This document shows positions 7,703 to 16,425 of a DNA stretch of 64,000 bases, piece by piece; the stretch's first letter is position 1; each line of letters begins with the position of its first letter. Under the pieces are notes generated by a model. The model saw nothing but the letters and a program-made list of their open reading frames with translations. It did not search any database and had not been told where the DNA came from. The position numbers and the translations under genes are program-made. Source of the DNA: Pelagibius sp028280305 (GTDB lineage Bacteria > Pseudomonadota > Alphaproteobacteria > Kiloniellales > Kiloniellaceae); assembly GCF_965233615.1 (NCBI RefSeq), contig NZ_OZ247495.1, one strand, 5' to 3'.

Positions 7703-8911
7703 ATGGCCCAGTTCGGGAAGCCGCCCGCTTTGCCAACGCCAGTCTTTTGGATCGTTCTCCTTTCAGCAGCTATCTGGGTTTATCTGCTGCTGTTCCGCGG
7801 CGGGTTCTGGCGTTGCGCCGAACGGCTCGGCAATCCGCCCGCACCGGCAGACTGGCCGGCGGTTGCCGCAATCGTTCCGGCACGCGACGAGGCGGACGTG
7901 ATTGAAGAAGCGCTCTCCTCGCTCCTCGAACAGGACTACGCGGGCGACTTCTCAGTCTTTCTGGTCGACGACCACAGCCGCGACGGCACTGCAGACCTTG
8001 CCCGAAAGACGGCGGCACAGAGTCCGCAGGGCGGGCGCCTTTCGGTGTTGCAGGCCCCGGCCCTGCCGGAGGGCTGGACCGGCAAGCTCTGGGCCTTGGA
8101 ACAGGGCCTGCGCAGGATCGACGGCCGGAGCCGCTATGTCTGGTTCAGCGATGCCGACATCAGCCAGCCGCCGGATGCCCTGACCCGGCTGGTGGCCAAG
8201 GCGGAAAACGAGCGGCGCGATCTCGTCTCCCTCATGGTGGCCTTGCGATGCGAAGGGTTCTGGGAGCGGTTGCTGATTCCCCCTTTCATCTACTTCTTTC
8301 AGAAGCTTTACCCCTTTGCCTGGGTCAACGACCCGAACAGACAAACGGCGGCGGCGGCCGGCGGCTGTGTCCTGATCAGGCAGGAAGCCCTGATACGGAT
8401 TGGCGGACTGGCAGCGCTGAGCGACGCGCTGATTGACGACTGCAGCCTTGCGGCGAAGGTCAAGGAGGATCGGCAGGCAAACAGCGGCGGCATCTGGCTG
8501 GGCCTGGCCGAGCGGGCGCGCTCCATCCGGCCCTATGCCGGGCTCGGCAGCATCTGGACCATGGTGGCCCGCACCGCCTACACACAACTGGCGAACAGCC
8601 CGGCCGTACTGCTCGGCACCCTGATCGGTATGTTCCTGACCTATCTCGCGCCGCCGCTTGCCCTGCTGAGCTATCCCTGGCACCTGAACACCGAAGCGGC
8701 AGTTCTGGGGGGGCTCGTCTGGACCGCCATGACGGTATCACTGCTGCCGGTCCTGCGATTGTATGGCCAATCACCCTGGCTTGCGGCTTTGCTGCCGCTC
8801 GCCGCTGCTTTATACAGCGCCATGACCGTCGATTCCGCCCGCCGACATTGGCAGGGCGCGGGCGGCAACTGGAAAGGGCGAATTCAGGCGCGAAACCAAA
8901 ATTCGGGTTGA
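7703..8911 (+). CDS. hpnB: Hopene-associated glycosyltransferase HpnB
   Basis: A family 2 glycosyltransferase of about 402 residues, first gene of the hopanoid cluster. An N-terminal membrane segment (about 14-31) precedes the catalytic domain, with IVPARDEADVIEEALSSLLE at 57-76, the nucleotide-sugar-binding VDD at 88-90 and FSDADI further on. QAxxGGCVLIRQEAL and the DDCSLAAKVK acceptor-side motif are also typical. Two or three C-terminal hydrophobic segments anchor it to the membrane. It is always found with hopanoid genes, but its sugar and acceptor are not settled in the literature I know. The ATG at 7703 is chosen; a TTG six bases upstream is possible. Neither has a strong ribosome site. 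Confidence 0.92.
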   Translation: MAQFGKPPALPTPVFWIVLLSAAIWVYLLLFRGGFWRCAERLGNPPAPADWPAVAAIVPARDEADVIEEALSSLLEQDYAGDFSVFLVDDHSRDGTADLARKTAAQSPQGGRLSVLQAPALPEGWTGKLWALEQGLRRIDGRSRYVWFSDADISQPPDALTRLVAKAENERRDLVSLMVALRCEGFWERLLIPPFIYFFQKLYPFAWVNDPNRQTAAAAGGCVLIRQEALIRIGGLAALSDALIDDCSLAAKVKEDRQANSGGIWLGLAERARSIRPYAGLGSIWTMVARTAYTQLANSPAVLLGTLIGMFLTYLAPPLALLSYPWHLNTEAAVLGGLVWTAMTVSLLPVLRLYGQSPWLAALLPLAAALYSAMTVDSARRHWQGAGGNWKGRIQARNQNSG

Positions 8912-9011
8912 TTACGTAAGTCAGTCCGAGTTCGCGCTGCGACAAGGGTTGGATCTTTCCTTAAGACAACAGCAGAATGAGCGGTCCCGGTACCGCAGAA
9001 AGAGATCATGG

Positions 9012-9896
9012 ATGGCGCTGGCAAGCGTCGAAACACCTTCTGGCAAAGGCGCGGGCGACGAGAACTTTCCCGTCGGCTCCTGGCTGCTGCCGGCGGAACT
9101 GCGACCCCAGGTCGCCGTTTACTATGCTTTTGCCCGGGCCATTGACGATATTGCCGATAATCCTGAACTCGCCCCGCAGGATAAGATCGACCGCCTCAGC
9201 CGTTTCGACGCGGCGCTCGGATCTGCGGAGAGTGACGGACCCGGTCTGGAAAAGGCCACAGCCCTGCGGCTCTGCCTCGCCGAAAATGGCATATCCACTG
9301 CACGCGGCAGCGATCTCGTTGCCGCCTTCAAACAGGACGCGGTCAAGCTGCGCTACCGGAACTGGGAAGAATTGTTGGGCTATTGCCGCCTCTCGGCCAA
9401 TCCGGTCGGGCAGTTCCTGCTCGACCTTCATGGTGAGGACCCCAGCGGCTATGCCGCCTCCGATGCGCTCTGCACGGCCTTGCAGGTCCTCAACCATCTG
9501 CAGGACTGTCAGGACGACTACCACGCCCTCGATCGGGTCTACCTGCCGCTCGATTGGCTGGAGACCGAAGGGCTCGATGTAACGGTGCTCGATGCCGAAG
9601 CCAGCCCGCCCGGACTGCGGCGGGTGCTCGATCTCTGCCTCGACCGGGTCGACGGCCTGTTGACCGAAGCCCGGCTTTTGCCCGGCCAGCTTCGATCCTC
9701 CCGCCTGGCGATGGAATCGGCTGTGATCGTAAAGCTGGCAACGCGCCTCACCCGGCACCTGAGAGAGGGCGATCCGCTCGCCCGGCGGGTTGCCCTCGGC
9801 AAGACGGACTTTGCACTTGCCGGACTTGGCGGGATCTTCGGCGTCCAGATACAGCGTCTGTTCGGCAAACCTCAAACCACAGGCCGGACCAAGTGA
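9012..9896 (+). CDS. hpnC: Hydroxysqualene synthase HpnC
   Basis: About 294 residues from the ATG at 9012, preceded by AAAGAGATC; an upstream TTG extension is unlikely. HpnC converts presqualene diphosphate to hydroxysqualene in the HpnC-D-E route to squalene. The trans-prenyltransferase aspartate motif is ARAIDDIADN with DDIAD at 45-49, and the second motif is LQDCQDDYHALDRVYLPLD. The opening ETPSGKGAGDENFPVGSWLLP is typical for HpnC. Its TGA overlaps the GTG start of hpnD (GTGA at 9893-9896), so the two synthases are translationally coupled. Acts on the cytoplasmic face of the membrane. Confidence 0.95.
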   Translation: MALASVETPSGKGAGDENFPVGSWLLPAELRPQVAVYYAFARAIDDIADNPELAPQDKIDRLSRFDAALGSAESDGPGLEKATALRLCLAENGISTARGSDLVAAFKQDAVKLRYRNWEELLGYCRLSANPVGQFLLDLHGEDPSGYAASDALCTALQVLNHLQDCQDDYHALDRVYLPLDWLETEGLDVTVLDAEASPPGLRRVLDLCLDRVDGLLTEARLLPGQLRSSRLAMESAVIVKLATRLTRHLREGDPLARRVALGKTDFALAGLGGIFGVQIQRLFGKPQTTGRTK

Positions 9897-10756
9897 CCGC
9901 CCTTCGGCAAGAGAGCAGCGACACCGACGAAGCCCTTCAGCAGGTGCGCGCCATTGCGACGGCTTCGGGCTCTTCCTTTCTCTGGGGCATGCGCCTGCTG
10001 CCGAAGCCGCGGCGCGATGCCATGTATGCAATCTATGCCTTCTGCCGCGCCGTCGACGACATCGCAGACGATGGCGGCGCGGCGCCTGACAAGCAGCGGG
10101 ATCTCGCGAGCTGGCGTGCGGAAATCGAGCGCCTCTACGACGGCTGTCCTGAAACGCCTATCGCCCGGGCTTTGTTGCGGCCGGTGAAGGACTACCGGCT
10201 TCCGAAGGAAGAGTTTCATGCCGTGATCGACGGCATGGAAATGGATGCGCGCGAAGACATCCGCGCTCCGGATATGGAGACCTTCCGGCTCTACTGCCGC
10301 CGTGTCGCCGGGGCGGTCGGCGTTCTTTCGGTGCACGCCTTTGGCGCCGAGGAACCGCAGGCCCGGGATCTGGCCCTCGCCGAGGGCGACGCGCTGCAGT
10401 TCACCAACATCCTGCGCGACATCGGCGAGGATGCCGAGCGCGGCCGGCTCTATCTGCCCCGCGACCTGCTGCTGCGGCATGGCATAGACAGCCGCGATCC
10501 GGTCACCGTCGCCAGCGATCCACGCCTGCCGGCGGTCTGCTTCGATCTCGCCGCCATGGCCGAGGAGCGTTTCAATGAAGCGCGGCGTCTTATGGCTTCC
10601 TGCCGGCGCGGGCCGATGCGCCCTGCCCGTATCATGCTGGCGGTCTATCAACGCCTGCTCACCCGCCTGCAGAAAGAGGGTTGGGCCGACATCAATATCC
10701 GGGTACGTCTGCCCAAAGCGGAAAAGCTCTGGATCGCGCTCAGAAACGGATTCTGA
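9893..10756 (+). CDS. hpnD: Presqualene diphosphate synthase HpnD
   Basis: About 287 residues from the GTG at 9893, which overlaps the hpnC stop by 4 bases. HpnD condenses two farnesyl diphosphates to presqualene diphosphate, the first step of bacterial squalene synthesis. The first aspartate-rich motif CRAVDDIADD places DDIADD at residues 55-60. The second motif is NILRDIGEDAERGRLYLPRD, with the YLPRD tail common to squalene and phytoene synthases. GSSFLWGMRLLPKPRRDAMY is also characteristic. The reading frame remains open far upstream inside hpnC, which is a shadow. hpnE starts 4 bases after the stop. Confidence 0.95.
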   Translation: MTALRQESSDTDEALQQVRAIATASGSSFLWGMRLLPKPRRDAMYAIYAFCRAVDDIADDGGAAPDKQRDLASWRAEIERLYDGCPETPIARALLRPVKDYRLPKEEFHAVIDGMEMDAREDIRAPDMETFRLYCRRVAGAVGVLSVHAFGAEEPQARDLALAEGDALQFTNILRDIGEDAERGRLYLPRDLLLRHGIDSRDPVTVASDPRLPAVCFDLAAMAEERFNEARRLMASCRRGPMRPARIMLAVYQRLLTRLQKEGWADINIRVRLPKAEKLWIALRNGF

Positions 10757-10760
10757 TCCG

Positions 10761-12056
10761 ATGACGGGAACCACCAGCCGGCCGCGGGTCCACATCGTCG
10801 GCGCCGGTCTCGCCGGGCTCTCGGCTGCAGTGCGTCTGGCTGAGCGGGGCCATCCGGTCACAGTCTATGAGGCCGCCGCGAATGCCGGCGGGCGTTGCCG
10901 GTCCTTTCACGACGCGAAGCTCGACCGGCTGATCGACAACGGCAACCACCTGATGATGACCGCCAACACCGCCGTGTTGGATTACCTGGCGCTAATCGAT
11001 GCCGGGCCGGTGCTGACCGAGCCGGCACGCGCGAGTTATCCTTTCCTGGATCTGACCAGCAGCCGGACCTGGCACCTGCGGCCGAGCCGCGGACGGTTTC
11101 CCTGGTGGATCTTCGATCCAAAGCAGCGCATCCCGGGAACCGGCACCCTCGATTACCTGAAGGGCCTGCGCCTCGGCTTCGCCGGCAAAAACGACAGGGT
11201 GACAGACTGCCTCGACAGGGAGAATCCCCTTTGGCGGACCTTCTGGGAACCCCTGGTGGTCGCGGCCCTCAACACACCGCCGGAAGAGGCCTCGGCCTAT
11301 CTGTTGCGGCGCGTCCTGACGGAGACCTTTGCGAAGGGCGAGGCTGCCTGCCGCCCGCTTGTCGCCCGCGAAGGCCTGGGGCCGGCCCTTGTCGATCCGG
11401 CTCTGAGGTTTCTGCAGCACAGGGGCGCCGGCCTTCGTCTCGGCCAGCGCCTGCGCAGGCTGGACCTCACGGACGGGCGGGTTGCGGCTTTGGATCTTGC
11501 CCAGGAGACAATCGCTCTGGGCCACAACGACCGGGTGATCCTGGCGCTGCCGCCGCAGGCGATCCAGACCCTGCTGCCGGGCGTCGACGTTCCGCTGGAG
11601 AGCCATGCCATCGTCAATGCCCATATCCGCCTGAACCAGGCCCCGGCCTGGCCCTTCGGCAACGCAGACGAGGCTCTGCCCGAGGTGCCCTTCCTCGGTC
11701 TCGTCGGCGGCACGGCCGACTGGCTCTTCCTGCGCGGCGATGTGGTCAGCCTGACGGTGAGCGCGGCCAGCAGGCTAGCCGAGAGTCCGAACGATGCGAT
11801 CGCCGCCCGCCTCTGGGCCGATACCGCCAAGGCGCTGCGCCTCGACCCCGCAGAACAGCCGCCAATCCGGGTGATCAACGAGAAACGCGCGACCTTTGCC
11901 CAAACACCGGCGGCCCTGCGCCGGCGCCCGGGCCCGCAGAGCGCCTGGGGTAATCTTCTGCTGGCGGGCGACTGGACCGATACCGGTCTGCCGGCGACCA
12001 TAGAATCGGCAATCAGGTCCGGCGAAGCAGCCGCCAAGGCACTGACTTTGCCATGA
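10761..12056 (+). CDS. hpnE: Squalene-associated FAD-dependent desaturase/reductase HpnE
   Basis: About 431 residues from the ATG at 10761, four bases after hpnD. The N-terminal FAD-binding dinucleotide motif VGAGLAGLSAAVRLAERGHPV covers residues 13-33, and the C-terminal FAD signature is NLLLAGDWTDTGLPATIESA. HpnE reduces hydroxysqualene to squalene, completing the HpnC-D-E pathway. It belongs to the amine oxidase/phytoene desaturase superfamily. The order C-D-E with overlaps or gaps of a few bases indicates one operon. A gap of 166 bases separates it from shc. Confidence 0.94.
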   Translation: MTGTTSRPRVHIVGAGLAGLSAAVRLAERGHPVTVYEAAANAGGRCRSFHDAKLDRLIDNGNHLMMTANTAVLDYLALIDAGPVLTEPARASYPFLDLTSSRTWHLRPSRGRFPWWIFDPKQRIPGTGTLDYLKGLRLGFAGKNDRVTDCLDRENPLWRTFWEPLVVAALNTPPEEASAYLLRRVLTETFAKGEAACRPLVAREGLGPALVDPALRFLQHRGAGLRLGQRLRRLDLTDGRVAALDLAQETIALGHNDRVILALPPQAIQTLLPGVDVPLESHAIVNAHIRLNQAPAWPFGNADEALPEVPFLGLVGGTADWLFLRGDVVSLTVSAASRLAESPNDAIAARLWADTAKALRLDPAEQPPIRVINEKRATFAQTPAALRRRPGPQSAWGNLLLAGDWTDTGLPATIESAIRSGEAAAKALTLP

Positions 12057-12222
12057 AATTGCCCGATTGCGGGGGCTTGCAAGCAACCGGCGGCTTCTTC
12101 ACAATCGCAGCGATTGAACCGGCGATTCGCGGCTTCGGGCGGGCGGCCGCGCTTTCCGATTGTTATGGCATTGGCGGGGTTATTCCTTTGCTCCTTTCCG
12201 GGCGAAAGCACAGAAAATCGAT

Positions 12223-14208
12223 ATGACAAGAAGCAACGCGATCAGAGACGAGCGTGCTCTGGCACGCCCGGCGGAAGCCGAGTTGCCGGACCTGCAGGCC
12301 GTGGACCAACTGGTCGACGAGATGTCCCAGGCGCTATTGGCGCAGCAACGCCCCGACGGCCACTGGCTTTACGAGCTGGAGGCCGATGCGACCATTCCGG
12401 CCGAGTACATCTTCCTGCAGCACTTCCTCGGCTCCATCGAGTCCGCCGCTTACCGGGACGTCGAGCCGAAGATCGCCAACCATCTGCGGGCCATTCAGGG
12501 GCACGACGGCGGCTGGCCGCTGTTCCACGCCGGCGACATGGACCTCAGCGCCAGCGTGAAAGCCTACTTCGCCCTGAAGCTGGCCGGTGACGATCCCGAT
12601 GCCCCGCACATGGCCAAGGCACGGGCGGCGATCCTGGCCCAGGGCGGTGCGGCCCAGAGCAACGTCTTCACGCGGATCGCCCTCGCCCTCTTCGGCGAAG
12701 TGCCCTGGCGCGCGGTGCCGGAAATGCCGGTGGAAATCATGCTGTTGCCGCGCTGGTTCCCTTTCCACCTCTCCAAGGTTTCCTATTGGTCGCGTACGGT
12801 CATTGCGCCGCTGCTGATCCTGATGGATCTGAAGCCCAAGGCGGTCAATCCGCTGAAGGTCTCCATCGGCGAACTCTTCGTTCAGCCGCCCGAGCGCGCC
12901 CAGTATCCGATGAACGCCACCGGCAGCCCACTGGGGGCGATCTTCGCGGGCATCGACCGGGTGCTGCGCCTCAGCGATCCGCTACGGCCCCGCGCCCAGC
13001 GCCGCAAGGCGATCAACGCTGCCATCGACTTCGTGAAAGAACGCCTCAACGGCGAAGACGGCCTCGGTGGAATCTTCCCGGCCATGGCCAACGCCGCCAT
13101 GGCCTTTCACGCCCTGGGATACGACTGGGACGAGCCCAACTACCGCATGACGCGGGAAGCCATCGACCGCCTGCTGATCGCCCGCAACGGCGAGCGCGTC
13201 ACCTGTCAGCCCTGCCTTTCGCCGATCTGGGATACCTGCCTGGCCGCTCATGCAATGCTGGAAGCGGGCGAACCCGGTGACAGCGACAGCTTCGACCGGG
13301 CCTTTAACTGGCTGCTGGAGCGGGAAATCAAGGAGGTGCGGGGCGATTGGGCCTGGCGGCGCCCCAACGCCCCGACCGGCGGCTGGCCCTTCCAGTATCA
13401 AAACGCCCATTACCCGGATGTCGACGACACCGCCGTGGTGGTGATGGCCATGGACCGTGCCAAATCGGAAGCTTCTGAAGGCGCCGTCAGCCGCGCCGCC
13501 GACTGGATCATCGCCATGCAGAGCAAGAACGGCGGCTGGGGCTCCTTCGATGCGGACAACGCTTTCGACTATCTGAATCACATTCCCTTCGCCGACCACG
13601 GCGCCCTGCTGGACCCGCCGACGGCCGACGTCTCGGCACGCTGCCTGTCGATGCTGGCGCAACTGGGCTACGGCCGCGACAACACCGTCGTGCGCCGCGG
13701 TCTCGACTATCTGCTGCGCGAGCAGGAAGCCGACGGCTCCTGGTACGGCCGCTGGGGCGTCAACTATGTCTACGGCACCTGGTCGGTGCTCTCAGCGCTC
13801 AATGCCTGCGGCGAAGATCTTTCCTCGACGCCGGTCCGCCGGGCGGTGGCCTGGCTGGAAAGCCGCCAGCGCGAAGACGGCGGCTGGGGCGAGGACTGCG
13901 CCACCTATTGGGCCGCGCGGCGTTACGAGGCCAAGGCCTCCACTGCCGCCCAGACCGCCTGGGCTTTGCTCGGCCTGATGGCCGCCGGCGAGGTCGACAG
14001 CGATGCGGTGCGCCGCGGTATCGCCTTTCTGCAGAACTGCCCGCGCGACGAGAAGCGCTGGCTCGACACCCACTGGACCGGCACAGGCTTCCCGCGGGTC
14101 TTTTATCTGCATTACCACGGCTACAGCGCCTACTTCCCGCTCATGGCCCTCGCCCGCTACCGCAACCTCATGCGTGCGAACGAGCGGCGCGTCGCCTTCG
14201 GCATGTGA
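12223..14208 (+). CDS. shc: Squalene-hopene cyclase
   Basis: About 661 residues from the ATG at 12223 (MTRSNAIRDER); a start at 12160 would add an unlikely basic-hydrophobic leader. Squalene-hopene cyclase turns squalene into hopene and hopanol on the inner membrane. The catalytic DXDD motif is DVDD at about residues 399-402 within AHYPDVDDTAVVVM. Several QW repeats are present, including QSKNGGWGSFDADN, REQEADGSWYGRWGVNYVYG and RQREDGGWGEDC. The length matches bacterial cyclases. It lies between the squalene synthesis genes and hpnG, as in many alphaproteobacteria. Confidence 0.97.
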   Translation: MTRSNAIRDERALARPAEAELPDLQAVDQLVDEMSQALLAQQRPDGHWLYELEADATIPAEYIFLQHFLGSIESAAYRDVEPKIANHLRAIQGHDGGWPLFHAGDMDLSASVKAYFALKLAGDDPDAPHMAKARAAILAQGGAAQSNVFTRIALALFGEVPWRAVPEMPVEIMLLPRWFPFHLSKVSYWSRTVIAPLLILMDLKPKAVNPLKVSIGELFVQPPERAQYPMNATGSPLGAIFAGIDRVLRLSDPLRPRAQRRKAINAAIDFVKERLNGEDGLGGIFPAMANAAMAFHALGYDWDEPNYRMTREAIDRLLIARNGERVTCQPCLSPIWDTCLAAHAMLEAGEPGDSDSFDRAFNWLLEREIKEVRGDWAWRRPNAPTGGWPFQYQNAHYPDVDDTAVVVMAMDRAKSEASEGAVSRAADWIIAMQSKNGGWGSFDADNAFDYLNHIPFADHGALLDPPTADVSARCLSMLAQLGYGRDNTVVRRGLDYLLREQEADGSWYGRWGVNYVYGTWSVLSALNACGEDLSSTPVRRAVAWLESRQREDGGWGEDCATYWAARRYEAKASTAAQTAWALLGLMAAGEVDSDAVRRGIAFLQNCPRDEKRWLDTHWTGTGFPRVFYLHYHGYSAYFPLMALARYRNLMRANERRVAFGM

Positions 14209-14238
14209 TGCCGGGCGGCATGTAGTGTCGAGCGGCAG

Positions 14239-14949
14239 GTGAGCGGCAACCGGCCCAGCTCTGTTGGTGTTGTCACCGGCCTGGCCGCAGAGTCCCGTTT
14301 GATCGCCGACGATCGAGGCTTACCTGAGGGCGTACGTGTTTACTGCGCCGGCGCCGACAGCACACGTGCCGGAGAACGGGCAGAGTTGTTGCTGGCCGAA
14401 GGCGCAACCGCACTGATCAGCTTCGGTATCGCCGGGGCGCTAGACCCGGCATTGGCAAGCGGTGATCTCGTCCTGGCCCACAGCGTGCGCGCGCCCGAGG
14501 GACAGCATTACGCCGTTGACGAGACCTGGCGAGTGGCCGTTGCCGGAAGTCTACCCGGCCAGGCTGCCACAGTCCGCCAGGGCGTGATCCTCGGGTCAAC
14601 GGAAACCTTGCTCACGACCGATCAGAAGGCCGCAGCCTTTGGCGCCAGCGGCTGTCTGGCGGTCGACATGGAAAGCCACGCCGTCGCCGCCGTCGCCGCG
14701 CGCCACGGCGTCCCCTTCCTGGCGCTGCGCGCCATCGCTGATACCGCCGATACGCCCTTGCCGGCTTTCGTAACCGACGCGGTCAAGGCCAACGGCGAAA
14801 CGGCAGTCTTAAGAGCCCTGGGCGCGCTCGCAGCGCAACCCTGGCAACTGCCGGCGGCGCTCCGCCTGTCCCGGCGCAGCACCCTGGCCCTGGCAAGACT
14901 TGGCGAAGCGATGCGAAAATCGGAGGCGCTATTCCGCCGCGGCGGTTGA
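14239..14949 (+). CDS. hpnG: Hopanoid-associated nucleosidase/phosphorylase HpnG
   Basis: A 236-residue protein starting at the GTG at 14239, 30 bases after shc. The N-terminus VGVVTGLAAESRLI and the segment LISFGIAGALDPALASGDLVLA are those of the nucleoside phosphorylase fold, with VDMESHAVAAVAARHGVPFLALRAIADT supplying the Met-Glu pair that holds the ribose. HpnG removes adenine from adenosylhopane made by HpnH, giving ribosylhopane (or its phosphorylated form) for further extension. Its 3' end overlaps the convergent hpnH by 21 bases, so transcripts of the two genes are complementary at their ends. Confidence 0.9.
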   Translation: MSGNRPSSVGVVTGLAAESRLIADDRGLPEGVRVYCAGADSTRAGERAELLLAEGATALISFGIAGALDPALASGDLVLAHSVRAPEGQHYAVDETWRVAVAGSLPGQAATVRQGVILGSTETLLTTDQKAAAFGASGCLAVDMESHAVAAVAARHGVPFLALRAIADTADTPLPAFVTDAVKANGETAVLRALGALAAQPWQLPAALRLSRRSTLALARLGEAMRKSEALFRRGG

Positions 14950-16080
14950 GGAACTACCTTCTTTGGCAGCCGTTTCCGGCTTCTGCGCCGAAGCTTCGGC
15001 GACGAATTCCTCGAAGGTATAGATAGCGGGACGCTGATTGGAGAGATCGATCTCCGGCGCCATCTCGCCTTCGGTGGCAGGGCCCTTCAGCGCTACCTTC
15101 AGCGCCTTCAGGGGATGCTTCACCGTGTCGGCGACTGCCGTGCCTTCGAATCCGCAATGGACCATGCAGTTGGCGCACTTCTCGTAATTGCCGGTGCCGT
15201 AGCCGTCCCAGTCGGTCTCTTCCATCAGGGCCTTGAAGCTGGGCGCATAGCCTTCGTTCAGCAGATAGCAGGGCCGCTGCCAGCCGAAGACGTTGCGGGT
15301 CGGGTTGCTCCAGGGCGTGCAGTGGTAGCTCTGGTTGCCGGCCAAAAAATCCAGGAACAGGCTGGACTGGGAGAAGCGCCACTTGCGGTCTTTACCGCGG
15401 CGGAAGACATCGCGGAACAGTTCCTTGGTCTGGCGCCGGTTGAGGAAGTGCTCCTGATCCGGCGCCCGCTCATAGGCATAGCCCGGCGAAATGGTGACAC
15501 CCTCGACGCCCAGATCGCGGGCGAAGTCGAGGAACTCCGAGACTTCTGCCGGCTTGGCGTTGTTGAAGAGGGTGCAGTTCACGTTCACCCGGTGGCCGCG
15601 GTCGCGGGCCGCCTCTATGGCCTTCACCGCGCGCTTGAAGACGCCCTTCTGATCGACCGCCCGGTCGTGCTCCTCCTCCAGGCCGTCCAGATGGATGGAG
15701 AAGGTGAGGTACTTGCTGGGCTTGAAGAGATCGATTTTCTTTTCCAGCAGCAGCGCGTTGGTGCAGAGGTAGACGAAGCGCTTGCGCTTCACCAGTTCGG
15801 CGACGATCTGATCCATCTCCTTATGGATCAACGGCTCACCCCCGGGGATCGAGACGATGGGCACACCGCTTTCCTCGACCGCCTCGATGCAGTCCTCGAC
15901 GCTCAGGCGGCGGTTCAGAATCTCGTCCGGATAGTCGATCTTGCCGCAGCCCGGACAGGCCAGATTGCAGCGGAACAGGGGTTCCAGCATCAGCACCAGC
16001 GGATAGCGCTCGTTGCGCTGCAGGCGCTGCTTCATGATGTAAGCGCCGACGCGCAGCTGCTGTATCAGGGGAACCGCCAA
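14929..16080 (-). CDS. hpnH: Adenosylhopane synthase, radical SAM enzyme HpnH
   Basis: About 383 residues if the TTG at 16080 is used. I choose it because family members start with AVPLIQQLRVGAYI-like sequence, which here follows TTG directly, and a GGAG lies 8 bases upstream; a longer reading from 16164 adds 28 doubtful residues. The radical SAM cluster motif CNLACPGC gives Cys38, Cys42 and Cys45 (CxxxCxxC). IPGGEPLIHKE and TFSIHLDGLEEEHDRAVDQKG follow. HpnH joins the 5'-deoxyadenosyl radical to diploptene to give adenosylhopane, the first step of C35 hopanoid side chains. C-terminal cysteines (CANCMVHCGFEG) may bind another cluster. Confidence 0.95.
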   Translation of the reverse strand: MAVPLIQQLRVGAYIMKQRLQRNERYPLVLMLEPLFRCNLACPGCGKIDYPDEILNRRLSVEDCIEAVEESGVPIVSIPGGEPLIHKEMDQIVAELVKRKRFVYLCTNALLLEKKIDLFKPSKYLTFSIHLDGLEEEHDRAVDQKGVFKRAVKAIEAARDRGHRVNVNCTLFNNAKPAEVSEFLDFARDLGVEGVTISPGYAYERAPDQEHFLNRRQTKELFRDVFRRGKDRKWRFSQSSLFLDFLAGNQSYHCTPWSNPTRNVFGWQRPCYLLNEGYAPSFKALMEETDWDGYGTGNYEKCANCMVHCGFEGTAVADTVKHPLKALKVALKGPATEGEMAPEIDLSNQRPAIYTFEEFVAEASAQKPETAAKEGSSSTAAAE

Positions 16081-16214
16081 GGCGAGACTCCAAAAAAGGT
16101 CAGAAAAGCGGGAACCGAACGGCGCCAGTCTAGCGATTTTGCGCCGCAACACCACCCCAAACACCGTGGGGTTATAGAGCGAAAATGGGGCTGCATGGTT
16201 CGAGACGCCGCCTA

Positions 16215-16274
16215 GATCGGATCATGTTTTGACGGAACCACTTCGTGGTTGCGCCAAAACATGTGAATCCGATC
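16215..16274. repeat. Large inverted repeat in the hpnA-hpnH intergenic region
   Basis: Nested inverted arms: GATCGGAT (16215-16222) with ATCCGATC (16267-16274), CATGTTTTG (16223-16231) with CAAAACATG (16255-16263), and AACCAC/GTGGTT (16236-16241, 16245-16250) around TTC. The whole can form a 60-nt hairpin. No T run follows on either strand. It stands 13 bases before a second palindromic element. Confidence 0.75.
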
Positions 16275-16287
16275 GACATCAAATAGT

Positions 16288-16351
16288 TAGAGCAGATTCA
16301 CCGGGTTGGATGGATCGCTAACGCGATTCCATCAAACCCGCATCTGCTCTA
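16288..16351. repeat. Interspersed palindromic repeat, copy 2
   Basis: The outer arms are TAGAGCAGAT (16288-16297) and ATCTGCTCTA (16342-16351), and inner parts (CCGGGTTGGATGGATCGC against GCGATTCCATCAAACCCG) are also nearly complementary. The same ends occur at 7562-7664 and one half occurs at 21208-21234, so this is a dispersed extragenic element. It lies 74 bases downstream of the hpnA stop codon. Confidence 0.75.
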
Positions 16352-16425
16352 GGGGCGGCTCCTCACCATGAGGTCTCACTTCGCCCTCGTCCTGAGGAGA
16401 TGCGCCAGCACCTTCTCGAAGGACC

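Noticed and set aside
16154..16172. ACCCCA/TGGGGT hairpin upstream of hpnH as a terminator
   Set aside because: No T run follows on the relevant strand and the stem is only 6 bp; it may be a leader structure but the evidence is too thin.
16190..16212. GGTTCGAGAC resembling a tRNA T-arm
   Set aside because: No acceptor stem, anticodon arm or CCA end can be placed around it.
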